A stretch of 47,313 nucleotides of DNA from Candidatus Poribacteria bacterium (GCA_030748495.1 JASMLX010000041.1:1-47313); one strand, 5' to 3'; numbered from the stretch's first letter, positions 27,730 to 36,718 are shown. Numbers and translations: made by a program. The notes: a model not told the origin generated them from the letters alone.

Positions 27730-28546
27730 GGTAGAACCTATTATTCGGGGCGTCAACGTTTCGGTCTGCCACGCGTAGGGTGCTGGTATTAAAGTAACAA
27801 GAACCGCCCCGCAAAACCCGGTAGGCACCTGTGTTAGGTCCTATAGGATTCTTAGCTGAGGACTTACTGTAGTAATCAGTGCCATACCAATCGGCACACC
27901 ATTCATATACATTTCCCGCCATATCGTATAGCCCATAGCTATTAGCCTCAAAATTACCTGCTGGGGCTGTTGCTGTATACCAACCTTCTACATGATCAGA
28001 GTTCTCATTTACATTCGTGTCAGCAAAATTACACTCTTTTCCCGTTGGATCCCCATCCCCCCACGGATAACGCTTGCCCTCTAAGCCACCTCGGGCCGCC
28101 TTCTCCCATTCCGCTTCCGTCGGCAGTCGTTTCCCCGCCCATTCGGCGTAAGCCACCGCATCATGCCAACTGACATAAATCATCGGATAATCATCACCCG
28201 GCGAATACTTAGCTACATGATTCCAATCGCCACCATAACCATAACCCGTTTGTTGCACAAATTTCTTGAACTGCCCCACCGTCACTTCTGTGACATCCAT
28301 GTAGAAGGCATTCAACTCCACCTTATGCACCGGCCATTCATTATCTTTTCCCTCGTTAAAGTGATCCCCCATCTGAAACGAACCAGCTGGGATTAGTACC
28401 ATTTTGGCCCCGTCCTTCTTCCAAAGAATCTTCTTGTCCGTAACTCCTTTCAGCTCTTTATCACTTTCGACAACCAACGGGTTTTGATCTTTAGCGTAAA
28501 CCGAAAAGACCAACACAACTAATAAAATCAAACGTAGTTTCCGCAT
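27695..28546 (-). CDS. FGE-sulfatase (SUMF1) domain protein, copy A, secreted
   Basis: From the ATG at 28546 (preceded by GAGGGGG; 63 bases inside the longest frame) the 283-residue product starts with a signal peptide, MRKLRLILLVVLVFSVYA. The rest is a formylglycine-generating-enzyme-type domain: MVLIPAGSFQMGD, FYMDVTEVTVGQFKKFV, DDYPMIYVSWHDAVAYAEW, GKRLPTEAEWEKAARGG, YPWGD, YGLYDMAGNVYEWCADWY and VLRGGSCYFNTSTLR. The paired active-site cysteines of true FGEs are not present in that last segment: one Cys only, with none five residues later. Sulfatase activation is therefore unlikely. It is the left member of a tandem pair, and no sulfatase gene lies in the window. Confidence 0.88.
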   Translation of the reverse strand: MRKLRLILLVVLVFSVYAKDQNPLVVESDKELKGVTDKKILWKKDGAKMVLIPAGSFQMGDHFNEGKDNEWPVHKVELNAFYMDVTEVTVGQFKKFVQQTGYGYGGDWNHVAKYSPGDDYPMIYVSWHDAVAYAEWAGKRLPTEAEWEKAARGGLEGKRYPWGDGDPTGKECNFADTNVNENSDHVEGWYTATAPAGNFEANSYGLYDMAGNVYEWCADWYGTDYYSKSSAKNPIGPNTGAYRVLRGGSCYFNTSTLRVADRNVDAPNNRFYLNGIRCVANIE

Positions 28547-28696
28547 CGAATTGCCCCCTCTTTGTTTTAAGACTCCCGCCATTACTCGGTAATATCCATA
28601 AGATATCATGATCTCAGAGGATCAGTCAGTTCAAAAACCTCTATTGAAACAAAGTAGTAGAATAAATATGAGATTTGTGAGAAAGAGATTATTAGA

Positions 28697-28735
28697 GAAA
28701 AAAAGGGTGCCAACTGGGCAGATGATACTCGCCTT
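28697..28735 (-). terminator. hairpin with T-tract downstream of FGE-domain copy B (dispersed hairpin family)
   Basis: On the minus strand an imperfect stem (GAGTATCATC, loop TGCCCA, GTTGGCACCC) is followed by T7. It lies about 50 bases after the stop of copy B and so may terminate that gene. The sequence is related to the elements at 31.2 and 36.9 kb (shared AAAAGGGTRCCAACT core on the plus strand). Confidence 0.45.
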
Positions 28736-28787
28736 CCATATACCTGTTATCTTTGGCTCAGGTTTCAGTGAGTCAAGTCAGTTTTTA

Positions 28788-29630
28788 CTAATTCTCCTCT
28801 GCAACACATCGAAATCCACCGCTGATATCGTTGTACCTATCGGTCGGTCGATCGCTGAAGCGGTAGGCTACGCGCAACGAGTCCGTACCGTAGTTCCAAG
28901 ATCCGCCCCGCATCACCCGGTAGGAACCACTCGCCGGCCCTAGTGGATCCTTGGCTGGTGATTTACTGTAGTAATCTTCGTCATACCAGTCCGCACACCA
29001 CTCCCAAACGTTACCACCCATATCATACAACCCATATCCATTAGCTTCGAAACTGGCTACCGGTGAGCAGTACCTCCACTTATCTTTCCCACTTATCGTA
29101 TTACCCCAATTAGCATCATCATGGCTAATCTCATCTCCCCATGGATAAACCTTATCTATTAACCCACCACGCGCAGCATATTCCCACTCTGCTTCGGTGG
29201 GCAGCCGTTTCCCCATCCACTTTGAATAGGCAACAGTATCATCCCAACTGACATAGATCATCGGATAATTGTCTGCCGGCGAATACTTGACGACATCATT
29301 CCACCTGTTATAGCTATATCCACTTTGATTGACAAACTGCTTGAACTGACCCACCGTAACCTCCGTTACATCCATATAGAACGAAGCTAGCTCCACATTA
29401 TGCCCTCGTCTATACGGATGTACCCAGTTGTGTTTCCTTTGCGACTCTCCCATCTCAAATGAGCCGGCTGGGATCAGAGCCATTTTAGCCCTATCTTTCT
29501 TCCAAATGATCTTCTTCGCCATAATCCCATTCAATTCTTTCGCACTTTCGACAATTACTGCTTTTTCGTCTTCAGCATCAACTGAAAATCCCAAAAGTAA
29601 TAGTAATATCCAACTTAATTTTTGCCTCAT
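28788..29630 (-). CDS. FGE-sulfatase (SUMF1) domain protein, copy B, secreted
   Basis: The ATG at 29630 is preceded by GGGGAAAG and gives a 280-residue product with the signal peptide MRQKLSWILLLLLGFSVDA. The same motif series as copy A follows: MALIPAGSFEMGE, FYMDVTEVTVGQFKQFV, NYPMIYVSWDDTVAYSKW, GKRLPTEAEWEYAARGG, YPWGDE, YGLYDMGGNVWEWCADWY and VMRGGSWNYGTDSLR. The active-site cysteines are fully absent in that last segment, so it is not a functional formylglycine-generating enzyme. It is a clear tandem paralogue of copy A. The conserved VVESDKEL / IVESAKEL and KKILWKKD / KKIIWKKD blocks after the leader show that the duplication includes the N-terminal region. Confidence 0.88.
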   Translation of the reverse strand: MRQKLSWILLLLLGFSVDAEDEKAVIVESAKELNGIMAKKIIWKKDRAKMALIPAGSFEMGESQRKHNWVHPYRRGHNVELASFYMDVTEVTVGQFKQFVNQSGYSYNRWNDVVKYSPADNYPMIYVSWDDTVAYSKWMGKRLPTEAEWEYAARGGLIDKVYPWGDEISHDDANWGNTISGKDKWRYCSPVASFEANGYGLYDMGGNVWEWCADWYDEDYYSKSPAKDPLGPASGSYRVMRGGSWNYGTDSLRVAYRFSDRPTDRYNDISGGFRCVAEEN

Positions 29631-29737
29631 ATTCTTTCCCCATAAACCCAATAAGCTTCCAACCTTGAATAGGACATCATTCAGTATCTACCGCATTAGT
29701 TCTGTCCGGGGTTCAATCAGTCTGACCCAAAAACTTT

Positions 29738-30883
29738 TCAATTGGTCTTCATCTCATACTCAAACAGGTTTCCCGAATCACCTCCCATTATTAGGACTTC
29801 CTTGTTTTTATCAGGAACGTTTAGAGAAGTAAATGCCGTGGTTTCAGCTACAATCTCCTGATAAATAATTTCGCCTTTCGGAGAAATTATGTTGAGGAGT
29901 GTCCGGCTGTCAAACGGTGGGAATTGGTTTGAATGTGCTAATAACACCAGATATTCGTCTTCATCGGGTGAAAATTTAACGGCTATCCCTTGGAGTTCGT
30001 AACCTCCTAAGGGGAAATTTTCTAGCTCAAAATTGTGAGCAATCTTGCCCGCTAGATCCATCAAAATAGCCTTATTTCCCAAATAGCCGGCTAAAATGAA
30101 AACAGTTTCATTCCATTCTACTATTTCAAAGTCCATTATCGGAAATGGTGTAGGAAATCGCCGAATTTTTCTCCCCTGATAGTCGTATATTTGGAACACA
30201 CCATCGAAATTAAATACATCATTAAGAGTAACCAGATAACCCTTATTGTTTCTTCTATCTATGAATATTTCCAAAGCCCAAACGTGTGGACCATCGGAGG
30301 CTTGATTATTGACTTTCCAGATCACCTTTCCTTTATCATCTAATTGGTAGATTCCATCGTAATCAGCCACATAAAACTCATATATGCTGTCACTATTCAA
30401 ATCCCCGAAAATCATTCTGTGGGGGGAGCGATAAGGTTGAAAGGTCCATAAGGTATTTCCTTTTGAATCCAGTAATCCGACTCCTTGGAAACCACCACCA
30501 CCTGGCATAATTTCGAATATTCCATCATTGTTGACATCCAACAACTCGGTGTTCTTACCAAATCCTACGCCTAGTCCTAGCTCACCGTCACGGAAATAAT
30601 GAGATTCTAATTTTCTATAATCACTGGTAGATAAAAACCAAATTGCCTCCGGTCCGGTAGCAATGGGGTCTGAGGCGAAGGTTTTACCTAGGATAGAGAT
30701 TTCTAGTTCAGGTGAAGAGTGAAAATCAGTCAACTGGATCTTAATAGCACCGATGTGCTCCGAAAAGGTTTTCTTTTCGATTTTTTCTGAATCAATGACT
30801 ACTGATAGCTGCAGTTCTGGTATTAGAACATAACAACCAGAAATAATAGCTAGGAACAGCAGGTATGGGACAAACTTAATCAC
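29738..30883 (-). CDS. putative lipoprotein with FG-GAP/VCBS-like propeller repeats
   Basis: 381 residues. The leader MIKFVPYLLFLAIISGC has a lipobox (I-S-G-C, Cys17), so the protein is probably lipid-anchored in the envelope. The body has calcium-loop-like repeats DVNNDGIFEIMPGG and DLNSDSIYEFYVADYDG, and WTFQPYR / VIWKVNNQ strands, consistent with a beta-propeller related to FG-GAP or VCBS repeats. No enzyme motif was found. It lies upstream of the FGE-domain pair on the same strand, with 107 bases between, so it may be the first gene of a three-gene secreted-protein group. Confidence 0.7.
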   Translation of the reverse strand: MIKFVPYLLFLAIISGCYVLIPELQLSVVIDSEKIEKKTFSEHIGAIKIQLTDFHSSPELEISILGKTFASDPIATGPEAIWFLSTSDYRKLESHYFRDGELGLGVGFGKNTELLDVNNDGIFEIMPGGGGFQGVGLLDSKGNTLWTFQPYRSPHRMIFGDLNSDSIYEFYVADYDGIYQLDDKGKVIWKVNNQASDGPHVWALEIFIDRRNNKGYLVTLNDVFNFDGVFQIYDYQGRKIRRFPTPFPIMDFEIVEWNETVFILAGYLGNKAILMDLAGKIAHNFELENFPLGGYELQGIAVKFSPDEDEYLVLLAHSNQFPPFDSRTLLNIISPKGEIIYQEIVAETTAFTSLNVPDKNKEVLIMGGDSGNLFEYEMKTN

Positions 30884-31075
30884 GACAAATACCTCATTTC
30901 TACTTTCTTATTTACGCTCATAACGCCAGACAGGTTGGAGAATTAAGGCCGATAGTGTTATGATCAATAAATTCTATTATCTAAACTGATTCATAGCAAG
31001 CATTAGTCGTGCCATAGATAACAATGGCTAATTTTCACATCAAGACTGAACATTAGACAGAAGAGCGTCGGAACA

Positions 31076-31117
31076 AGTGCGACATTGCTGTAGCACCTGC
31101 GGCACCGATGTCGCACT
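31076..31117. repeat. inverted repeat / hairpin
   Basis: AGTGCGACATTG at 31076-31087 and CGATGTCGCACT at 31106-31117 match in 11 of 12 positions as inverted copies, separated by 18 bases. There is no T-tract, so it is not an intrinsic terminator; it could be an operator or a mobile-element end. Only one copy was seen. Confidence 0.6.
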
Positions 31118-31205
31118 AACTGCCCTCTAATTGTAGTCAGGTTAGAAACGCTACAGAGTAGAATCAAGAATAGGAAAGAAGATTAATAAGAGAAGAAACT
31201 ATAGG

Positions 31206-31253
31206 AAAAGAAAAAGGGTACCAACTAGGGTTGCTGATACCCGCTTGATTACC
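31206..31253 (-). repeat. dispersed hairpin element, copy at 31.2 kb
   Basis: On the minus strand GGGTATCAGC, a seven-base loop and GTTGGTACCC form a stem followed by TTTTTCTTTT. The 38-base core at 31216-31253 matches the inverse of 36844-36881 at 35 positions, including bases outside the hairpin, so the two are copies of one element. As a terminator it would serve a minus-strand transcript ending near 31287. Confidence 0.65.
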
Positions 31254-31866
31254 TCGCAAGGTCAGTGTCCCCCGTGCGGGTTGCTTTTAACTATACTCAT
31301 ACTTGGCATTATGACCCCTCGACTTTAATATTCTAAATAAGCTCCTACATTCATCCAAATCGAGCAATGGGTCGAGAACAGTAGCATGATGGAGTTTAAT
31401 CATAACATCCAGATTGTCAGAAGAAAAATAACATTTAGTGGACATTAGTGGACAGCAAGCAATTATATAAGCCCAGAGTCGCTCAACTAGTGGCAAGGTC
31501 AGACCGATTAATATTACTATTTATTTTGCTCGAGCGGCTTGCCCTATCTTCCTTTTTTGTCCTTACCGGTTCTAAGGACCCGCAGCACTTCACCTTAAAC
31601 AGCATATTATCGAAACTGAAGAAAACCGTTCAAAGCTTCCTCACTCTATATTATTCTCGGAACATCACCGCCAACGCCAATTACTGTTGATAACCTAATT
31701 TCTTTGCACCGACACACTTATTTTGCTAAGATGCTTCATCTGGTTGTTAAACCTTAATTGCCAGATTGAAGTTAGAGGGTAAAAAAACTCAACGCGCTAT
31801 TAATCATCAATAAAACCCATTACAACATTGATACATCGAAGCCATTAATAGATGAGGCTCGAGATG

Positions 31867-31910
31867 GAAAAGCCGGCTATGTTGAACTAGCCAAACATGG
31901 GGCTTTTTTT
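31867..31910 (+). terminator. orphan rho-independent terminator
   Basis: AAAAGCC and ATGTT on the left pair with AACAT and GGCTTTT on the right, and a T7 run (31904-31910) follows. There is no plus-strand gene in the preceding kilobase. It may end a small RNA or mark a lost gene. Confidence 0.6.
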
Positions 31911-32003
31911 ATTTATGCTGATCTGAGATGTGTGATCCCCTCACCCACAAGAATCAAATTTGTATGACTTACCGGTTTCACGTTAATCAAAGGAGAACCG
32001 AGA

Positions 32004-33485
32004 ATGAGAAGAACCGCAATCGTGATTGGATATTTCTGTGTAATTTCGACTTTGGCATGGGGAGCGGAGTCCTCTTCTAACTTCGAGAAATATTGGCCCA
32101 CCTGGCGTGGACCAAATGCAACGGGCGTCGCACCAGAGGCCGACCCACCAATGGAGTGGAGCGAAAATAAAAACGTCCGATGGAAAATCTCAATTCCCGG
32201 CAAGGGGCACAGTTCCCCGATCGTGTGGGGTGATCATGTCTTCGTCACAACCGCCATCGAAACCGATAAGCCGATCGACCCCAGGTTAATCGAAGCGGCT
32301 CAACAACGACAGCAAAACCGATTTGGACACTTCGGACGAAGAGAGGGTTTGCGACCGCGTGAAGATGATAGACCTGGTCCCCGGCGTGGAGATGATGATG
32401 GTCCATCCAGACGAGAAGAGGGCGTAAGAGGCTCAGAGGGGCAGCGAAGTTCATTTATGAGAGGTGTCCAACCGACAAAGATTTATCACTTCGACATCCT
32501 CGCGCTTAATCGTGGTGACGGGAGAATTGTCTGGCAGCGGACCGCTCACGAGGCCTTCCCGCATGAAGGAACTCATAACGAGGGCAGTTGGGCTTCCAAC
32601 TCGCTAGTAACCGATGGAGAGAGTATTTATGCTTATTTTGGTTCGCGGGGACTATATAGCTATGATATGCAGGGGAACTCCAAATGGGAGAAAGACTTTG
32701 GGAACATGACCATCAAGCTCGGTTTTGGTGAAGGGAGTTCACCCGTCCTCTATGGTGAGACAATCATCGTCAATTGGGATCACGAAGGTCAATCCTTCAT
32801 CATTGCCCTTGACAAGAAAACTGGCCAGGAACGCTGGAAAGTTAATCGCGATGAACCCACCTCATGGTCCACACCAATTGTGGTTGAACACAATGGAAGA
32901 CCACAGGTCATCACCAGTGCGACCAACGCCACGCGCAGCTATAACTTGGCAACCGGGGAATTAATTTGGGAATGTGGCGGCATGACCATGAATACAATTC
33001 CATCGCCGGTGTCTGCAAAGGGTATGGTCTACGTCACTAGCGGTTTTAGAGGCAACGCTTTGCAAGCCATCCACTTGGCCTCTGCCTTTGGCGACATCAG
33101 CGGCAATGAAAAAGCCGTTGTCTGGGAATACCACCGAGACACGCCGTATACGCCCTCTCCGCTGCTCTACGGCGATAAGCTCTATTTCCTAAAACGCAAC
33201 GATAGTATTCTCTCCTGCTTCAACGCCTCAACGGGCCAGTCATACTACGGTCCACAGCGGATGGAAGGCATAGAGGGGAATGTTTTTGCCTCACCGGTAG
33301 GCGCGGCTAATCGCGTCTATCTCAGTGGTGGAAATGGCACTACACTGGTCATCAAACATGGTCCTCAGTTTGAAGTGATCGCCCAGAACGTACTCGATTC
33401 GAGCTTTACGGCTTCACCCGCCATCGTTGATAACGAGATCTACCTGCGGGGGGACAAATATCTCTACTGCATTGCAGCGAATTGA
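32004..33485 (+). CDS. secreted PQQ-like beta-propeller repeat protein
   Basis: 493 residues with a signal peptide (MRRTAIVIGYFCVISTLAWGA). An N-terminal PTWRGPNATGVAPEADPPMEWSE-type segment (key pattern: W-RGP-xxTG) is typical of BamB/PQQ-dehydrogenase-like propellers. Blade motifs follow: VRWKISIPGKGHSSPIVWG, ALNRGDGRIVWQR, ALDKKTGQERWKVNRDEP and YNLATGELIWECGG. Residues about 97-155 form an unusual insert, very rich in Arg, Asp, Glu, Gly and Pro, that interrupts the first blades. The quinoprotein catalytic residues were not found, so enzyme activity is unproven. The start has an AAGGAG site. It lies 127 bases upstream of the molybdenum hydroxylase genes and may be functionally linked to them. 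Confidence 0.85.
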   Translation: MRRTAIVIGYFCVISTLAWGAESSSNFEKYWPTWRGPNATGVAPEADPPMEWSENKNVRWKISIPGKGHSSPIVWGDHVFVTTAIETDKPIDPRLIEAAQQRQQNRFGHFGRREGLRPREDDRPGPRRGDDDGPSRREEGVRGSEGQRSSFMRGVQPTKIYHFDILALNRGDGRIVWQRTAHEAFPHEGTHNEGSWASNSLVTDGESIYAYFGSRGLYSYDMQGNSKWEKDFGNMTIKLGFGEGSSPVLYGETIIVNWDHEGQSFIIALDKKTGQERWKVNRDEPTSWSTPIVVEHNGRPQVITSATNATRSYNLATGELIWECGGMTMNTIPSPVSAKGMVYVTSGFRGNALQAIHLASAFGDISGNEKAVVWEYHRDTPYTPSPLLYGDKLYFLKRNDSILSCFNASTGQSYYGPQRMEGIEGNVFASPVGAANRVYLSGGNGTTLVIKHGPQFEVIAQNVLDSSFTASPAIVDNEIYLRGDKYLYCIAAN

Positions 33486-33612
33486 CATCATCTATATGTA
33501 ACTGAGATTTAACAAGTGTTCACATGTCTTCGGACGTTGGAGCTCTAGGCCAATCGTTTTTATCCATGCCCTACTTGCGCTATAGCAAGGTGCGTCGAAA
33601 GGAGAACTGAGA

Positions 33613-34092
33613 ATGCAAAAGAGAATGACACTTCATGTCAACGACGGCCAGTATCGAATTGAGTCGGACACTGCCAGAAGTCTACTTAACGTCCTGCGTA
33701 ACGAACTTTCTTTGACCGGCAGCAAATATGGTTGTGGCGAAGGTCAATGCGGTGCTTGTACAGTATTGATCGATGGACGACCGAGGCGGTCCTGCATCAC
33801 ACCAGTTGGGGCAGTTGCAGAGAAGCGGATAAAAACCATCGAAAGCATGGAGAAGAACGGACAACTGCACCCACTTCAGGAAGCGTTCGTGGAAAGGGAG
33901 GCCATGCAGTGTGGTTACTGCACAGCCGGTATGATTATGTCTGGGGTCGCCTTGCTTGAAAAGAACCAGAACCCGAGTGAAAACGAGATTGTCCGGTCCA
34001 TGAATGGGAATATCTGTCGTTGTGGAACCTATCCGCGAATCGTTGATGCGATTCGTCAAGCCGCAGAGATGATGCGGGGAGACGCAAAATGA
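33613..34092 (+). CDS. molybdenum hydroxylase small subunit, two [2Fe-2S] clusters
   Basis: Electron-transfer subunit of the xanthine oxidase family (isoquinoline-1-oxidoreductase alpha / aldehyde dehydrogenase-type). The N-terminal plant-ferredoxin-like domain has C41, C46, C49 and C61 (CGEGQCGACT, then SCITP). The C-terminal helical domain has C100, C103, C135 and C137 (QCGYCTAGM, NICRCGTYPRI), giving two [2Fe-2S] clusters. The 159-residue length is normal. It has no export signal and would be co-exported with the Tat-tagged large subunit. The stop overlaps the start of the large-subunit gene by four bases (ATGA), indicating translational coupling. Confidence 0.94.
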   Translation: MQKRMTLHVNDGQYRIESDTARSLLNVLRNELSLTGSKYGCGEGQCGACTVLIDGRPRRSCITPVGAVAEKRIKTIESMEKNGQLHPLQEAFVEREAMQCGYCTAGMIMSGVALLEKNQNPSENEIVRSMNGNICRCGTYPRIVDAIRQAAEMMRGDAK

Positions 34093-36257
34093 GTCAGACA
34101 CCGATTTCTGATATTTATCTCGAACCTGAACGGTACGAATTGCATAGCGACGGTTCGCCCCACTGCTCTAAAATGGCTCGGCGCCAGTTCTTCAAAGTGC
34201 TCGGTGGTGGTATCGTTGTCCTCTTTACCACCACCTCGGCCCTAGCGCAGCGGCGGCAAGGTGGGCGAGGTAATCGCCGGGCGGGCGGTGAGACGCCTGC
34301 TGAACTTAGCGCATGGTTGCATGTCGGCGAAGAGGGTACGGTCACTGTCTATACCGGCAAGGCCGAGGTCGGACAGAACATCCGCACCTCGCTCACACAA
34401 GTTGTTGCGGAAGAACTACCCACTCCATTGGATTCGATTCGTCTGGTGATGGGCGATACCGACCTTACCCCGTATGACCGAGGGACCTTTGGCAGTCGCA
34501 CTACGCCGACGATGGCCCCACAACTGAGGAAAGCCGCCGCTGCCGCTCGCCAACTTCTCATAACGCTGGCCGCAGAACAGTGGAACGTTGAAGGTGATTC
34601 AATCGTTGTCGCCGATGGAAAGGTCAGCCACCGAAAAACGGACCAGTCACTCGATTTCGGGCAATTGACAAAGGGGCAAAAACTGATGAAAACCATCGGT
34701 GAGGATGTCCTAACGACGCCTGCTGAGCGCTGGCAGATTGCTGGCAGGTCCGTGCCAAAGGTCGACGCCAGAGAGATGGTCACTGGGCGGCATCACTACT
34801 CCTCAGATATACAGCGTGACGGCATGTTACACGGGAAGGTATTGCGCCCATCCGCCTTTTCATCTTCACTAATCAGCCTCAACATACAAAAGGCGGAAAC
34901 CATGAAAGGAGTCACGGTTGTCCGCGAAGATGACTTTATCGGCCTGGTTGCCCCAAATGAGCATCTGGCCGATCGTGCGATTGAGGCCATTGAGGCCCAA
35001 TGGAATCATCCCTCCCAGCCGTCCCACGAAGAGTTGTTCGATTATCTCAAACAGCACCCCGTAGAGACTAGAGGCTGGGGCGGACGTTCTAACCACAGGC
35101 AAGGCAGCGTTGAGGAAGGTCTTAAAGCGGCTGATATAATGTTGGAAGGGTCCTACACCCTGGCCTACATTGCCCATGCTCCACTAGAGCCCCGCGCTGC
35201 CGTGGCAGAATGGGAGGCAGGAAAACTGACAGTGTGGACAGGAACGCAACGACCATTCGGGGTCCGAGGACAACTAGCTGAGGCGTTCGGAATTAGCGAG
35301 GAGCGAGTTCGCGTCATTATGCCGGACACCGGCTCCGGTTACGGCGGCAAGCATACCGGCGAAGCTGCGGTTGAGGCCACCCGTTTGGCCAAAGCCGTAG
35401 GCAAACCTGTCAAACTGGTGTGGACACGGGAAGAGGAGTTCACCTGGGCCTATTTCCGACCGGCAGGATTGATTGAGATTCAGAGTAGCGTCAAAGCCGA
35501 CGGCAGATTAGCGACGTGGGAATATCACAACTACAACTCTGGTGGATCAGCCATCCGAACCCCTTACCAGGTTCCCCACCAAAAGGTACAATTCCATCCT
35601 GCAGATTCCCCGCTGCGACAGGGTTCTTATCGGGCTCTGGCCTCCACCGCCAACGTTTTTGCTCGAGAAACCCACATGGATGAACTGGCTAATGCCTTGA
35701 AAATGGATCCCCTTGAGTTTCGCCTCAAGAACTTGAAAGACGCACGGCTTAAAGCCGTCCTTGAAGCGGCGGCAGAGCGTTTGGGTTGGGAGAAGAGAAA
35801 GAGCGAATCACATCGAGGCATTGGCATTGCCGGTGGGGTTGAGAAAGGCGGGTATATGGCCACCTGCGCGGAAGTGCAAGTCGATCCAAAAAGTAGTGAG
35901 GTGAAGATCACACGTCTGGTAGCGGCCTTTGAATGCGGGGCGATTATCAACCCCGATGGTCTGATGAATCAGATTGAAGGTTCGATTATCATGGGCATGG
36001 GCGGGGCCTTATCTGAAGCCATTGAATTTGAAAACGGGGTGATTAAAAACCCACGGTTTTCTGATTACCGAGTGCCCCGCTTCAGCCACATTCCCCCCAT
36101 AGAAACGGTTCTGCTGAATCGCCGGGACCTTCCATCAGCAGGTGGGGGCGAGACACCTATCGTTGCTATTGCTCCCTCTATAGGGAATGCTATCTTCGAT
36201 GCGACGGGGGTTCGACATCGTTCTCTTCCGATGCGACCAAACGAAGGGAAGACCTAA
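34089..36257 (+). CDS. molybdenum hydroxylase large subunit, Tat-exported (IorB-like)
   Basis: Molybdopterin-binding catalytic subunit of a two-component xanthine-oxidase-family enzyme, 722 residues. A twin-arginine leader lies at about 31-55 (ARRQFFKVLGGGIVVLF, then an ALA-type cleavage site) after an unusually long N-region. The mature protein has the family's DTGSGYGGKHTGEAAVEA, TWAYFRPAG, LRQGSYRALASTAN and NPDGLMNQIEGSIIMGMGGAL segments. The catalytic glutamate is E688 in GGGETP. No separate FAD (CoxM-type) subunit gene is nearby, as in isoquinoline or aldehyde oxidoreductases that pass electrons to cytochromes. The substrate is unknown. Cofactor assembly proteins are not in this window. 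Confidence 0.92.
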   Translation: MSQTPISDIYLEPERYELHSDGSPHCSKMARRQFFKVLGGGIVVLFTTTSALAQRRQGGRGNRRAGGETPAELSAWLHVGEEGTVTVYTGKAEVGQNIRTSLTQVVAEELPTPLDSIRLVMGDTDLTPYDRGTFGSRTTPTMAPQLRKAAAAARQLLITLAAEQWNVEGDSIVVADGKVSHRKTDQSLDFGQLTKGQKLMKTIGEDVLTTPAERWQIAGRSVPKVDAREMVTGRHHYSSDIQRDGMLHGKVLRPSAFSSSLISLNIQKAETMKGVTVVREDDFIGLVAPNEHLADRAIEAIEAQWNHPSQPSHEELFDYLKQHPVETRGWGGRSNHRQGSVEEGLKAADIMLEGSYTLAYIAHAPLEPRAAVAEWEAGKLTVWTGTQRPFGVRGQLAEAFGISEERVRVIMPDTGSGYGGKHTGEAAVEATRLAKAVGKPVKLVWTREEEFTWAYFRPAGLIEIQSSVKADGRLATWEYHNYNSGGSAIRTPYQVPHQKVQFHPADSPLRQGSYRALASTANVFARETHMDELANALKMDPLEFRLKNLKDARLKAVLEAAAERLGWEKRKSESHRGIGIAGGVEKGGYMATCAEVQVDPKSSEVKITRLVAAFECGAIINPDGLMNQIEGSIIMGMGGALSEAIEFENGVIKNPRFSDYRVPRFSHIPPIETVLLNRRDLPSAGGGETPIVAIAPSIGNAIFDATGVRHRSLPMRPNEGKT

Positions 36258-36696
36258 TAACTCATCATCAAGGCCAAAACTTCTATCACTTCTGCCCTTC
36301 AAGAATCTCTATGCTGCGTATGACTCTCTTTTCGAACTCAACGCTAGGTTCGCCTCGTGTCACTGTTCCCAATTCTTTCAGAACACATGCTGTTATGGAA
36401 TGTATGGTGCCAGATTAATTTGGACATGCCGACGAAACTTGAAGAGTAACAGGCTGAATTTCCGACATTGAGACTTCTTTTATCCGCTTGACAGGATGGC
36501 TATCTGAGCGTCCAGTATTATCTCCCGACAGCGTATTAAGATCGATTCTTCCCCGTTCCCCGCTTCCGCCTAGTCATTCTTATCTTAATTACTATTGTCT
36601 TCATCGAGTTTAGCATGAGTTCAGGCCAGTCACTCCAGTTCTAAACTGATTTATCAGTTTGCAATTCTTGGCACGTTGAGGCCATTTCACAGGCAT

Positions 36697-36718
36697 AAAA
36701 AAAGCCGAGAGGTCTCGG
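36697..36718 (-). terminator. orphan minus-strand rho-independent terminator
   Basis: On the minus strand CCGAG-ACCT-CTCGG is followed by C and T7 (36697-36703). The stem is perfect. No minus-strand gene is visible between it and 37.5 kb, so it may end an unrecognised small transcript. Confidence 0.6.

Larger units (their letters stand above)
30884..32003. other. 1.1 kb intergenic region with several structured elements
   Basis: Contains no convincing gene. It holds an inverted repeat (31076-31117), a dispersed hairpin (31206-31253) and a strong plus-strand terminator (31867-31910), listed separately. A 69-codon minus-strand open frame (31287-31496) ends just before the hairpin and could be a small gene or a remnant, but it shows no family motif. 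The PQQ-protein ribosome binding site (AAGGAG, near 31990) lies at the right end. Confidence 0.5.

Noticed and set aside
31448..31690. 80-codon plus-strand frame in the 31 kb gap
   Set aside because: No family motif and no ribosome binding site; overlaps another chance frame.
36187..36471. 94-codon frame after the Mo hydroxylase large subunit
   Set aside because: Starts inside the large-subunit gene in another frame and has an unlikely composition (many Cys, Asn, Arg).
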